A DNA stretch of 64,000 nt from Desulfobotulus pelophilus (lineage in GTDB: Bacteria > Desulfobacterota > Desulfobacteria > Desulfobacterales > ASO4-4), in assembly GCF_026155325.1 (NCBI RefSeq), contig NZ_JAPFPW010000012.1, positions 62,001 through 126,000 on the forward strand, in the 5' to 3' direction. This document shows, one piece after another, positions 43,416 through 51,830 of this stretch. A model generated the notes under the pieces. The model did not search any database, was not told the origin of the DNA, and worked only from the letters and a program-made list of their open reading frames with translations. Made by a program: the position numbers and the translations under genes. Positions within the stretch are counted from its first letter, which is position 1. Each line of letters starts with the position of its first letter.

Positions 43416-43970
43416 ATGGCCCTTGTGCATTTTCCCGTAATTAATAAGAACGGGGAGACCATTGCATCAGCGGTAACCAATCTGGATCTTCATGATATGG
43501 CCCGTTCCTGCCGTACCTATGGTGTAAGAGGTCTGTTTGTGGTAACACCTCTGGAGGATCAGAAACGCCTCGTGGAGCGTATATCGGGCCACTGGACTGC
43601 CGGTTTGGGAGCGCGGCATAACCCGGACAGAAAAGAGGCTTTTTCGTTGATCCGGCTTAGTCATGATCTGGAAGAGGCTGTTCTGGCAGTTGAAAAAATC
43701 CATGGACAGCAACCCATTGTGGTTGTGACAACGGCAAAATTCAGTGAAAATGCCATATCTCATGAAGCTCTGAGGGAAATACTTGCCGGGGGGCAACCCT
43801 GTCTTCTGGTGTTCGGGACTGCATGGGGACTTGCAGAGTCCCTTTTGCTGTCTGCGGATAAGGTTCTTGAACCAGTCCGGGGGACGGCATCATATAATCA
43901 CCTTTCGGTACGTTCCGCCGCAGCCATTCTTCTGGATCGCTTGGTTGGACATGGGCTGGAAGGAAGATAA
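43416..43970 (+). CDS. SPOUT-fold RNA methyltransferase of unknown target
   Basis: A protein of 184 residues. The opening [20 protein letters not shown] matches a predicted SAM-dependent RNA methyltransferase family (PF09936-like) often next to trmD in deltaproteobacteria. The later [10 protein letters not shown] and [10 protein letters not shown] are in positions where SPOUT proteins bind SAM. The RNA target is not known to me. ATG 43416 lies 8 bp after trmD; the ribosome binding site is weak, so translation may be coupled. An upstream frame overlapping trmD is not considered part of the protein. Confidence 0.8.
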   Translation: MALVHFPVINKNGETIASAVTNLDLHDMARSCRTYGVRGLFVVTPLEDQKRLVERISGHWTAGLGARHNPDRKEAFSLIRLSHDLEEAVLAVEKIHGQQPIVVVTTAKFSENAISHEALREILAGGQPCLLVFGTAWGLAESLLLSADKVLEPVRGTASYNHLSVRSAAAILLDRLVGHGLEGR

Positions 43971-44016
43971 GACAATTAACGGATGCGGAACAGAGCCGCA
44001 AAGCTGGGAGAATCAA

Positions 44017-44367
44017 ATGAATATTATTGAAAAAATGGAACAGGAAAGCATGCGCCTTGATCTGCCTGCCTTCGGTGCGGGTGATACGGTGAATGTTCAT
44101 GTTAAAATCAAGGAAGGTGACAAGCAGCGCATTCAGATTTTTAAGGGTGTGGTGATCTGTCGCAAGAGAGGCGATCTGCCTCAGGCCTCTTTTACTGTCC
44201 GCAAAATTTCCGGTGGTGTTGGAGTGGAACGCGTTTTTCCCCTGCACTCGCCCATCATAGATAAAATCGAAGTCGTGACACGTGGTCGTGTTCGCCGCGC
44301 AAAGATTTACTATCTGCGGAATCTTCGGGGTAAAGCTGCCCGTATCAAGGAAAAAGGGGCGTACTGA
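44017..44367 (+). CDS. rplS: 50S ribosomal protein L19
   Basis: A protein of 116 residues with [18 protein letters not shown] and [17 protein letters not shown], the L19 hallmarks. It sits at the 30S-50S interface. Start ATG 44017 follows GGGAG; the frame opens earlier but that part overlaps the SPOUT gene. It is in its usual place after trmD. Confidence 0.97.
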   Translation: MNIIEKMEQESMRLDLPAFGAGDTVNVHVKIKEGDKQRIQIFKGVVICRKRGDLPQASFTVRKISGGVGVERVFPLHSPIIDKIEVVTRGRVRRAKIYYLRNLRGKAARIKEKGAY

Positions 44368-44428
44368 TCTTCCCCTTCCCCTGCCGGTTCGTTCCCGCAA
44401 AAATCGGCAGGGGGGGATAGAAAGACAT

Positions 44429-45028
44429 ATGGTTACTTTTGAAACCTTATACAGACAAAAAGGTTATTCATGCATCGCAGGCGTGGATGAGGCCGGCAGG
44501 GGTCCCCTGGCCGGCCCCGTTGTTTCAGCAGCTGTTGTCCTGAAACCGGACTTTGTTCTCCCAGGGCTGAATGACTCGAAAAAGCTCAGTGAATCACGGC
44601 GGAGAAAACTGTATGCATGTATCCGGAACCAGAGTCTGGGCATTGGGGTGGGGATTGTTGGGCCGGATCGGATTGATGAGATTAATATTCATCAGGCTTC
44701 CCTTGAGTCCATGGTGCTGGCGGTGAAAAAGCTGGCTTTTGAGCCTGATTTTTTGCTGATTGACGGAAAATTCACCCTGCTCCTGCCTGTGGATCAGCAG
44801 GCTGTTGTAGGTGGTGATGGGAAATCTGCAAGCATAGCTGCTGCGTCTGTCATTGCTAAAGTTACAAGGGATGCCATGATGGAGAAGCTCGGTCAGCAGT
44901 ATCCCGGCTATGGGTTTGAGTTCCATAAGGGGTACCCTACCCCGTATCACAAGGAAGCTATTGAACGTCTGGGTGTCCTGTCCATCCACCGGCGTTCGTT
45001 CAGGGGTGTGAAGGAGTTTGTTTCATGA
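44429..45028 (+). CDS. rnhB: Ribonuclease HII
   Basis: A protein of 199 residues with A-G-V-D-E-A-G-R-G-P-L-A-G-P (catalytic D-E), a further Asp in L-L-I-D-G, and the S-I-A-A-A-S-V-I-A-K-V-T-R-D motif. It cuts RNA in RNA-DNA hybrids, including single ribonucleotides. Start ATG 44429 follows GGGGGGA; the upstream frame overlaps rplS. Its stop overlaps the yraN start (ATGA). Confidence 0.95.
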   Translation: MVTFETLYRQKGYSCIAGVDEAGRGPLAGPVVSAAVVLKPDFVLPGLNDSKKLSESRRRKLYACIRNQSLGIGVGIVGPDRIDEINIHQASLESMVLAVKKLAFEPDFLLIDGKFTLLLPVDQQAVVGGDGKSASIAAASVIAKVTRDAMMEKLGQQYPGYGFEFHKGYPTPYHKEAIERLGVLSIHRRSFRGVKEFVS

Positions 45029-45396
45029 GCGGTCGTCTTTCCCTTTTTAGGGGGCGTTCTGCAGAATCCTGTGCCTGTGTTTTCCTTGAACAGCTTGGGC
45101 TGCGTATTCTTGCCAGAAACTTCCGGAGTCGTTTCGGTGAAATTGATATCATTGCTCAGGAAGGAGATACCCTTGTCTTTACAGAGGTGAAGACCCGTGG
45201 CGTATTCTGTATGGGCTCGGCTTTTGAGGCGGTTAACCGGAGCAAACAGCAAAAAATTATCCGCACTGCCCTTTTATTTCTCAGCCGAAGCGATCTGGAT
45301 GATCTTTATATTCGTTTTGACGTGATTGCCGTGGATGCCAATGGAAAATGTTCCCGTTTATGTGATGCCTTCGGTCCCGATGACGGAGATTGTTAA
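45025..45396 (+). CDS. YraN/UPF0102 family nuclease-fold protein
   Basis: A protein of 123 residues with the endonuclease-like fold: G-E-I-D-I-I-A-Q-E-G-D-T-L-V-F-T-E-V-K-T-R carries the D and E-x-K residues of PD-(D/E)xK proteins. Function is unproven; it commonly follows rnhB. It starts by a 4-base overlap with rnhB and overlaps the start of rsmI by about 17 bases. Confidence 0.9.
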   Translation: MSGRLSLFRGRSAESCACVFLEQLGLRILARNFRSRFGEIDIIAQEGDTLVFTEVKTRGVFCMGSAFEAVNRSKQQKIIRTALLFLSRSDLDDLYIRFDVIAVDANGKCSRLCDAFGPDDGDC

Positions 45397-46258
45397 ACCC
45401 GGTTATCTGTATGTGGTGGCCACACCCATCGGTAACCTTGGTGATATTACTTTGAGGGCCCTTCAGATCCTCGGAAGTGTGGATCGGGTGGCAGCGGAGG
45501 ATACCCGGACTACGGCAAGGCTCCTTGCCCATTTTGGTATTCATAAACCTCTGATTTCACTTCATGAACATAATGAAAGTCGCAGGCTGGAAAGCATTGT
45601 GCAGGCCCTGAGGCAGGGAGAGTCTCTGGCTCTTGTTTCCGATGCGGGAACGCCAACACTTTCGGATCCTGGGTTTGTTCTGGCTCGCAGGGTGATATCC
45701 GAGGGTCTTCCCCTTGTGCCCATTCCCGGCGCATCGGCTGCCATGGCTCTGATGTCCGTTGCAGGTCTTCCAACGGATACCTTTACCTTCTGCGGATTTC
45801 CTCCAAAGAAAGCTGGGCGCAGACGCAGATGGATTGAGGGTTTTGCCGGTTCTGTTTCTCCTTTGATTTTTTATGTTTCCCCTCACAGCATTACGGGTTT
45901 TCTTGGCGAGCTGCGGGATGTTCTCGGAGACCGCCAGGCCGTTCTGGGCCGGGAAATGACGAAGATGTTTGAAGAGTTTTTGCGGGGGTCCCTGTCAGAG
46001 CTGGAAGACCGTCTTTCTGAAAGGGACCGCATCCGTGGGGAATGTTCTTTGATGGTGGCAGGTGCAGAAGAAGGTTGCTTGTCAGGCGAAATTTCTGGGG
46101 AAATCAAAGCAGAGGATGTGGATAGGGCGATTACCAAAAATCTGGCTGAAAGCCAGGTCAAACCTTCCGCACTTGCCAAAAGGCTTTCCCGTGAACTGGG
46201 AATGGACCGGCAGTATCTTTATGCGAGAATTCTGTCTGTCAAAGGGGAGGATGGCTGA
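45380..46258 (+). CDS. rsmI: 16S rRNA (cytidine(1402)-2'-O)-methyltransferase
   Basis: About 292 residues of the tetrapyrrole-methylase-like fold: V-V-A-T-P-I-G-N-L-G-D-I-T-L-R-A, E-D-T-R-T-T-A-R-L, L-V-S-D-A-G-T-P-T-L-S-D-P-G and P-G-A-S-A-A are standard for RsmI. It methylates C1402 of 16S rRNA together with RsmH. ATG 45380 gives the family start; ATG 45365 is also in frame and neither has a strong ribosome binding site, so translation is probably coupled to yraN. A terminator follows at 46395. Confidence 0.94.
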   Translation: MTEIVKPGYLYVVATPIGNLGDITLRALQILGSVDRVAAEDTRTTARLLAHFGIHKPLISLHEHNESRRLESIVQALRQGESLALVSDAGTPTLSDPGFVLARRVISEGLPLVPIPGASAAMALMSVAGLPTDTFTFCGFPPKKAGRRRRWIEGFAGSVSPLIFYVSPHSITGFLGELRDVLGDRQAVLGREMTKMFEEFLRGSLSELEDRLSERDRIRGECSLMVAGAEEGCLSGEISGEIKAEDVDRAITKNLAESQVKPSALAKRLSRELGMDRQYLYARILSVKGEDG

Positions 46259-46394
46259 TCTCTTGTGTTTGTCTGTCAGCGTAATGCAGCCAGGAGTCAG
46301 TTCATGAGCTTTGTTTTTTAGGGCAGGCCTGAAAAAATAATAGGTTTCTTGAGAGCATTTCGATCTTATTGGTGTTTTTTTCTTTGGAAGAGAA

Positions 46395-46436
46395 GACCGG
46401 CATCCCGGTAGTATGAAGGGATGCCGGTCATTTTTT
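46395..46436 (+). terminator. Strong Rho-independent terminator of the ffh-rsmI block
   Basis: A perfect 12-bp stem (GACCGGCATCCC pairing with GGGATGCCGGTC) with an 11-base loop, followed by A and six Ts on the plus strand. It lies 136 bp after rsmI and 13 bp from the convergent ackA stop; the opposite side has no long A-run, so it mainly stops plus-strand transcription. Confidence 0.88.
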
Positions 46437-46448
46437 ATCTGTAAAGAT

Positions 46449-47699
46449 TTATTTTAAAAAGGAGTAGGGATATTTTGTGTGGTCTTCATATTTATCCTGG
46501 ATGATGGCCACCACGTCTTCAACAAACACAAGTTCTTCATTGGTGGGGATCATGAATACTTTGACCTTGGAGTCAGGTGTGGAGATTTCTGTCTCACCAT
46601 GCTTGCTGAAGGTGCCCATGTTCTTTTCTTTGTCAATTTTGATGCCGAAGAATTCAAGGCCTTCAAGGGTTTTCTGGCGGATGAGTCCTGAGTTTTCTCC
46701 CACACCTGCGGTAAAGACAATGGCATCAACCTGGCCAAGGGCAAAAGCATATTCGCCAGCGCACTTGCGCAGTTTGTAAGCTTCCATTTCAATGGCCAGC
46801 TTACACCGGGCATCGCCTTCATTGGCGGCATCCTCAACATCTCTGCGGTCCGTAAATTTTCCGGTAATGCCAAGAATGCCGGATTTTTTGTTGAGCAGAT
46901 TGTCCATGTAGCGGGGGCCAACATCAAGCCGTTGCATCATGAACATGGGAATGGCAGGATCGATGTCGCCACAACGGGTTCCCATGACGGCGCCTGCAAG
47001 GGGGGTAAAGCCCATGGTGGTGTCAATGGAGAGGCCTTTTTTTATGGCGGCACAGGAAACACCATTTCCGATGTGCAGGGTGATAATGTTGCATTCAGCG
47101 GCGCTTTTTCCAAGAAGTGACGCAGCCCTTTTGGATACATAAAGGTGGCTGGTACCATGAAAACCATACCGGCGTACGGCAAAATCTTTATACCATTCAT
47201 AAGGAAGGGGATAGAGATAGGCATGCTCCGGCATGCTCTGATGGAATGCTGTGTCAAAGATAGCCACATGGGGAATTTTTGGCATGGCTGCACGGCCTGC
47301 ACGGATACCTACAAGGTTGGCGGGATTGTGCAGAGGGGCAAGGTGTGTGACGGCAGCAATGTGATTGATTACGTCATCGGTAATGAGAACGCTCTGCTTG
47401 AAGTGTTCGCCACCGTGAACGACCCGGTGGCCAACTGCAGATATTTCCTCCATGTTTTCAATGACTTTGCCTTCTCCGGTTGTCAGGGCATTGATAATCC
47501 ATTGAATGGCTGTTTCGTGATTATCGATGGCATATTTAATTTTTTTCTTGAAGTCCTTTGCAGGAACTTTGTGATCAATAAAAGAATCTCCAATGCCAAT
47601 GCGTTCAACAACACCATTGGCAATGACATCTTTATTGGTCCAGTCAAAAAGTTGATATTTAAGCGAGGAGCTTCCGCAGTTTAATGCAAGAATTTTCAT
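46449..47699 (-). CDS. ackA: Acetate kinase
   Basis: A protein of 416 residues with the family start M-K-I-L-A-L-N-C-G-S-S-S-L-K-Y and the second signature around M-G-F-T-P-L-A-G-A-V-M-G-T-R-C-G-D-I-D-P. It converts acetyl phosphate and ADP to acetate and ATP, or the reverse when acetate is activated. Length is slightly above the usual ~400 residues. It lies 28 bp downstream of pta on the minus strand and is surely cotranscribed. Confidence 0.97.
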   Translation of the reverse strand: MKILALNCGSSSLKYQLFDWTNKDVIANGVVERIGIGDSFIDHKVPAKDFKKKIKYAIDNHETAIQWIINALTTGEGKVIENMEEISAVGHRVVHGGEHFKQSVLITDDVINHIAAVTHLAPLHNPANLVGIRAGRAAMPKIPHVAIFDTAFHQSMPEHAYLYPLPYEWYKDFAVRRYGFHGTSHLYVSKRAASLLGKSAAECNIITLHIGNGVSCAAIKKGLSIDTTMGFTPLAGAVMGTRCGDIDPAIPMFMMQRLDVGPRYMDNLLNKKSGILGITGKFTDRRDVEDAANEGDARCKLAIEMEAYKLRKCAGEYAFALGQVDAIVFTAGVGENSGLIRQKTLEGLEFFGIKIDKEKNMGTFSKHGETEISTPDSKVKVFMIPTNEELVFVEDVVAIIQDKYEDHTKYPYSFLK

Positions 47700-47727
47700 G
47701 GGAACAATCTCTTTCTTCCGTTTTGGG

Positions 47728-48720
47728 TTAGCTGGCCTGAACAGCTGTGATGGCCGTTACGTTGACAATATCCATATATTTGCAACCCCTTGAGAGGTCG
47801 TTGACGGGTTTTGCCAGCCCCTGGATGATGGGGCCGATGGCTTCGGCTCCGCCGAGACGTTCAACGAGTTTGTAGCCAATGTTTCCGGACTGAATATCAG
47901 GGAAAATGAGTACGTTGGCTTCGCCTGGGATGGGGCTTTCCGGTGCTTTTTTGGCTCCTACGGATGCCAGAAGGGCCGCATCAGCCTGCAGCTCTCCGTC
48001 GGCTTTGAGGTCTGGCCGCTGGTTTTTCAGAATTTCAACAGCCTGGGTTACCTTATCCACATAGTCGTGCTTGGCACTTCCCTTGGTAGAAAAGGACAGC
48101 ATGGCTACTTTGGGTTCGGTCTCAAGGAAAGCCTGGCAGGAGTCAGCGGATGCGCTGGCAATCTCGGCAAGCTTGGTGGCATCGGGGTCAATATTCACGG
48201 CACAGTCTGCAAAGATCAGGGTGCCGTCCACGCCGAAGTTTTTGTGGGGAGTTACCATTATGAAACAGCTGGAAACGGTTTTCATACCCGGCTTGGTACC
48301 GATTACCTGGATGGCCGCCCGGAGTACGTCTCCTGTCGTATTTTTCGCTCCTGCTACAGCACCATCCGCAAGGCTGAGCCGCACCATCATGGCAGCGAAA
48401 AAGAGTGGATCCTTCATGATTTCGTCGGCTTTTTCCAGTGTCATTCCCTTGGCTTTGCGCATTTCAAAAAATTCAGCCGCAAATTTGCCCCTGAGTTCGC
48501 TGGATGCAGGATCGATGAAACGGGAGCGCAGGGGATACCCTTTTGCTGCAAAGGCCTTTTCAAGGACCTTTTCGTCCCCGAGAATGACGAGTTCTTTTAC
48601 AAGACCATTTTCCATGATGGCATGGGCGGCATCAATGGTGCGTTCATCGTCTCCTTCGGGAAGAACAATGGTCTTTTGTTTTTCCCTGGCAATGGTCCAG
48701 AATTTTTCCATCAGTGACAT
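47728..48720 (-). CDS. pta: Phosphate acetyltransferase (short form)
   Basis: A protein of 330 residues, the compact form with only the PTA_PTB catalytic domain, unlike the ~700-residue enterobacterial enzyme. The segments [10 protein letters not shown] near the start and S-T-K-G-S-A-K-H and [14 protein letters not shown] toward the end are typical. It interconverts acetyl-CoA and acetyl phosphate. AAGGAG precedes ATG at 48720. First gene of pta-ackA. Confidence 0.96.
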   Translation of the reverse strand: MSLMEKFWTIAREKQKTIVLPEGDDERTIDAAHAIMENGLVKELVILGDEKVLEKAFAAKGYPLRSRFIDPASSELRGKFAAEFFEMRKAKGMTLEKADEIMKDPLFFAAMMVRLSLADGAVAGAKNTTGDVLRAAIQVIGTKPGMKTVSSCFIMVTPHKNFGVDGTLIFADCAVNIDPDATKLAEIASASADSCQAFLETEPKVAMLSFSTKGSAKHDYVDKVTQAVEILKNQRPDLKADGELQADAALLASVGAKKAPESPIPGEANVLIFPDIQSGNIGYKLVERLGGAEAIGPIIQGLAKPVNDLSRGCKYMDIVNVTAITAVQAS

Positions 48721-49754
48721 AATTCGTCTCCTTCGTGCTGAGTCTGGGAGCGGTGGAAACTCTGACGTTGGGCTGCTGTTCTTTGCCTGGCCAGCTTCGC
48801 CCCCCGCGCTGTGAGTTTTCTAAACAACTCATTGTAAGAATATGGCGTTGAGTTGACATTATTTTTGCGTATGTCCTTTTTCAGGAATACGTATAAACCG
48901 TTGGACCTGCTCCTTTTTACCTTCCGGGTTCTGAATCATCTGGAGTAAAAGCACCCAGGCTTTTATGTGAAACGGAAACCGATGATTTCTGTTTTTCTTG
49001 ATGCCCTTACATAAAAAACTGTCATTTTATTGTCTGGCATTTTATATGTAGACATTATGTTGCAGTGCATCCAAAATCAAGGGCAAAAATATAAAAGGAT
49101 TCACGGCAGAGCGCAACAGGAAAATTTTCTGAAGCGAATGTGGCCTGTCAGTATGAATCAATACAGGAATTCTCTCTTTCAAAAGATGACCGGTCCGTCA
49201 AGCCTTCTTTTACAGGATTTGATAATTTTTGAGATGCAGGACCGTTGGGAGTCCCTGTCAAAGATGCCAATAACGGTACGCGGAAGAGGGATGTTGTTTT
49301 TTGTGTGCGAAGTTTTTTGACAGGAGCCAGATTGCCCTTGCTGGCAATTTTCTCTTAAAATAATGATGGACGTTCTGCTGTGGACTCGGAGTGCATAAAA
49401 AATATTGCATATTAAGCGGGTCTGTTGTTCGTAACAAGCTTGGGTAAAACCATATTTCTATAACTAAAAGCTATCAGGATATGGTTTTTTTAAAGGAAAG
49501 TTTGTATGTTTGGTGTGGGTGTATCGAAGAAGTCTGATACAGTTTTCATTGACAGTAAAGGGGCTTTCGTTTAGGGTGTGGCCCTGTATCGTGTCAGGGA
49601 GAGACAGGCTGATGCCTGTACCGTCTGGTCGGCCATTGTTTTTGGCAGGCTAACACAGCATGATTGTCTGGTGTTTTACCCTTGTTTGAACAGGGGTATA
49701 TACGTTGGGGGTTGTGCCAATCCGGATTCATACTCCCGTAGGAATCCTTATACA
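48721..49754. other. Long intergenic region, no convincing gene
   Basis: About 1 kb between the divergent pta and HdrC-like genes, unusually long for this window and AT-rich. A frame of 96 codons at 49030-49320 exists but begins with TTG, lacks a ribosome binding site and resembles nothing known to me. Several short inverted repeats (for example TTGTTCGTAACAA near 49424) could be regulator sites, but no family is assigned. It likely holds promoters for both directions and possibly a small RNA. Confidence 0.4.
49549..49577 (+). promoter_or_regulatory. Possible sigma-70 type promoter for the HdrC/HdrB pair
   Basis: TTGACA at 49549-49554 is followed after 17 bases by TAGGGT at 49572-49577. The -35 box is perfect but the -10 box is poor. 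It would give a ~180-base leader before the HdrC-like start. Confidence 0.3.
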
Positions 49755-49766
49755 ATGGTGAGTATT

Positions 49767-50303
49767 ATGCAAGTTGACCGCTCATTCATCCGGGAAGTGG
49801 AAGAGCGGAGCGGCCAGCGGTTTGGAGCCTGTTTTCATTGCATGGCCTGTTCCGGTGGCTGTCCCGTATCCGATATAATGGATTATCTGCCCAATCAGAT
49901 TGTCCGAATGATGCAGCTGGGTATGCGCAGGGAGGTTCTCGAGAGTCGTGCCATATGGGTCTGTGTGGGGTGCTACAGTTGTGTATCCCAGTGCCCCAAC
50001 CGGGTACATATTCCTTATATGATGGATGCCCTCCGTGAACTGGCTCTGGAGGAAGGTGTGAAAATCGGTGAGCCGGATATCTGGACTTTTCACAGAGAAT
50101 TTCTCAAACAGGTGGATAAGAGGGGGCGTGTATACGAGCTGGAGTTTATGGCACGTTATAAGCTTGCCACCCTAAGCCTTTTCAACGATATGGGGTCGGG
50201 TATGAAAATGCTTTTTAACGGCCGACTGGAACTTCTGCCCCATCGGGTGAAAAAGCTTCAGGAAATCCGGAAAATCAGGGAGGTGTGCTATGGAAAAAAA
50301 TGA
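49767..50303 (+). CDS. HdrC-like 4Fe-4S protein
   Basis: About 178 residues with two full 4Fe-4S cysteine motifs, C-F-H-C-M-A-C-S-G-G-C-P and C-V-G-C-Y-S-C-V-S-Q-C-P, as in HdrC, the electron-transfer subunit of heterodisulfide reductases and related complexes in sulfate reducers. No membrane segment is seen. Start is uncertain: ATG 49767 has GGTGAG just upstream; ATG 49755 is 4 codons earlier, and the frame extends further 5' without support. It overlaps the HdrB-like gene, so the two proteins are likely made together. Confidence 0.85.
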   Translation: MQVDRSFIREVEERSGQRFGACFHCMACSGGCPVSDIMDYLPNQIVRMMQLGMRREVLESRAIWVCVGCYSCVSQCPNRVHIPYMMDALRELALEEGVKIGEPDIWTFHREFLKQVDKRGRVYELEFMARYKLATLSLFNDMGSGMKMLFNGRLELLPHRVKKLQEIRKIREVCYGKK

Positions 50304-51186
50304 GAACGCTCCGGTGCCGGAAGGTTATGTCCCGCACCCGAGGGTTTATTATTATCCGGGTTGTTCCCTGATGTCCACGGCCAGGGACCTGGGAGAGTCC
50401 TTGTTCCAGATGGCACGACTGGTCGGCTCGTGGCTTGAAGAACTCAAAGACTGGAATTGCTGTGGAGCATCACCGGCCCACAGCGTGAACCAGAACTATG
50501 CGATTCTGCTGGCCGGACGGAATCTTGTGCTGGCTGAACGGCAGGGCATAAAAGATCTTTTTGTGATATGCCCCAGCTGCTTTGTCCGTTTGCGGACAGC
50601 GGCTAAAACTCTGATGGCAGACGAAGATAAGAATGCTCTGCTGGAAGAAGCTGTGGGTAAGAGGTATCAGGGCTCCGTACGCCTGCGGTTTTTTCTTGAA
50701 GTTGGCAGTGCCAGCCAGATGAATGTTTTTCGTCAGGCAGTGGTGAATCCTCTGAAGGGCTTAAAGGGGGTTCTGTATTTTGGCTGTCTTCTGACACGTC
50801 CGGAGTGGATTACGGGCTTTGATGTTTTGCCTTACGAGGATGAGCTGCGAAGCTTTGTGGAGTCTATGGGGGTTGAAACCCTGGACTGGGGGTATGGTAA
50901 ACAGTGCTGTGGGGCTCATCTTGCTTTAACCAAGCCGGATCATGTTGACTCCCTGGTGGATCGTATCCGGGATCATGCCCGCAGGGTTGGGGCAAACTGC
51001 ATGATTTCGTTTTGTCCCCTTTGTCAGGTCAATATGGAGTTGAGAGGAAAAAATTCCGAGCCTCTTCCCGTTTTTTATGTTTCAGAGCTGATTGGAATGG
51101 CCTGCCGCCTTCCACGGACGGAAAAGTGGATTCGTAAGCACCTTGTGGATCCAAGAAAGCTTCTTGCAGAGCACAACCTGTTGTAG
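50290..51186 (+). CDS. HdrB-like CCG-domain protein
   Basis: A protein of 298 residues with two cysteine-rich CCG domains: Y-Y-P-G-C-S-L-M then N-C-C-G-A-S and C-P-S-C; and F-G-C-L-L then Q-C-C-G-A-H and C-P-L-C. In HdrB these bind noncubane 4Fe-4S clusters that reduce the disulfide. No HdrA (FAD) gene is in the window, so the redox partner must be encoded elsewhere or differ. Start ATG 50290 overlaps the HdrC-like gene by 14 bases. A terminator follows at 51231. Confidence 0.87.
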   Translation: MEKNENAPVPEGYVPHPRVYYYPGCSLMSTARDLGESLFQMARLVGSWLEELKDWNCCGASPAHSVNQNYAILLAGRNLVLAERQGIKDLFVICPSCFVRLRTAAKTLMADEDKNALLEEAVGKRYQGSVRLRFFLEVGSASQMNVFRQAVVNPLKGLKGVLYFGCLLTRPEWITGFDVLPYEDELRSFVESMGVETLDWGYGKQCCGAHLALTKPDHVDSLVDRIRDHARRVGANCMISFCPLCQVNMELRGKNSEPLPVFYVSELIGMACRLPRTEKWIRKHLVDPRKLLAEHNLL

Positions 51187-51230
51187 CGGATGGTTTTGAG
51201 TTATCCCTTTGGGTTGCCTAAACAACCCGG

Positions 51231-51269
51231 CCCTTTTTGATTCCCTGCGGGTTCAGAAAGGGTTTTTTT
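51231..51269 (+). terminator. Rho-independent terminator after the HdrC/HdrB pair
   Basis: CCCTTTTTGA pairs with TCAGAAAGGG (10 pairs, one G-U) around a 12-base loop and is followed directly by seven Ts. It lies 45 bp after the HdrB-like stop. Confidence 0.8.
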
Positions 51270-51483
51270 GTTGGTTTTTTCTCCGTCCGGATAATGATAA
51301 GCCGCTGGTAGTGTTCGGATGGTTTTGTGAGCCCTTCGTGCGTTGGGGGGCTGTGATTTTTTTGTGAATGGTCCCCTGCCTCTGTGATGAGGTGTTCGTT
51401 GAGTTGTTTGCTGGATTTTGCTATAAAAATTAAGTCTGACAAATGCTGCATGTCCGGTTTTTTTATAGCGAAGGAGAGTTTTC

Positions 51484-51765
51484 ATGACAAAAGGTGGCGG
51501 GGAAACGGTTCGGGAAGACGTCTTCCCTAAAATTGATTTTACAACCTTTATTCTTTCCCTGAATGCGTCGGCTCTGGTGCATCTGGGGGTGGTGGAGGAT
51601 CCGGGCACGGGTCAGCGTTGCCGGAATCTTGCTCTTGCAAAGCAAACCATAGACATTCTTGGGGTCCTTGAGGAAAAAACCAAGGGGAATCTGAAGGAAG
51701 ATGAGGAACGTCTGTTTCTGCACCTTCTGCAGGATCTGCGCTTGCGTTATGTTCGCAGTGAATAG
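51484..51765 (+). CDS. DUF1844 domain protein
   Basis: A protein of 93 residues with the DUF1844 core: F-T-T-F-I-L-S-L-N-A-S-A-L-V-H-L-G and A-K-Q-T-I-D-I-L-G-V-L-E-E-K-T-K-G-N-L, both well conserved in this small family. No function is known. Helical, soluble. The start ATG is 51484 after GAAGGAGAG. It is followed by the HtrA protease gene 66 bp later. Confidence 0.9.
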   Translation: MTKGGGETVREDVFPKIDFTTFILSLNASALVHLGVVEDPGTGQRCRNLALAKQTIDILGVLEEKTKGNLKEDEERLFLHLLQDLRLRYVRSE

Positions 51766-51830
51766 CCTTTGTGTGCTGGCGGTATGGCTTGTGTCGTAAG
51801 ACATTGGTGCGGAAACAAGGAGGAGGTCAT

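Noticed and set aside
49030-49320. Possible small gene in the pta-HdrC gap
   Set aside because: TTG start, no ribosome binding site, no recognisable sequence; kept only as an unexplained region.
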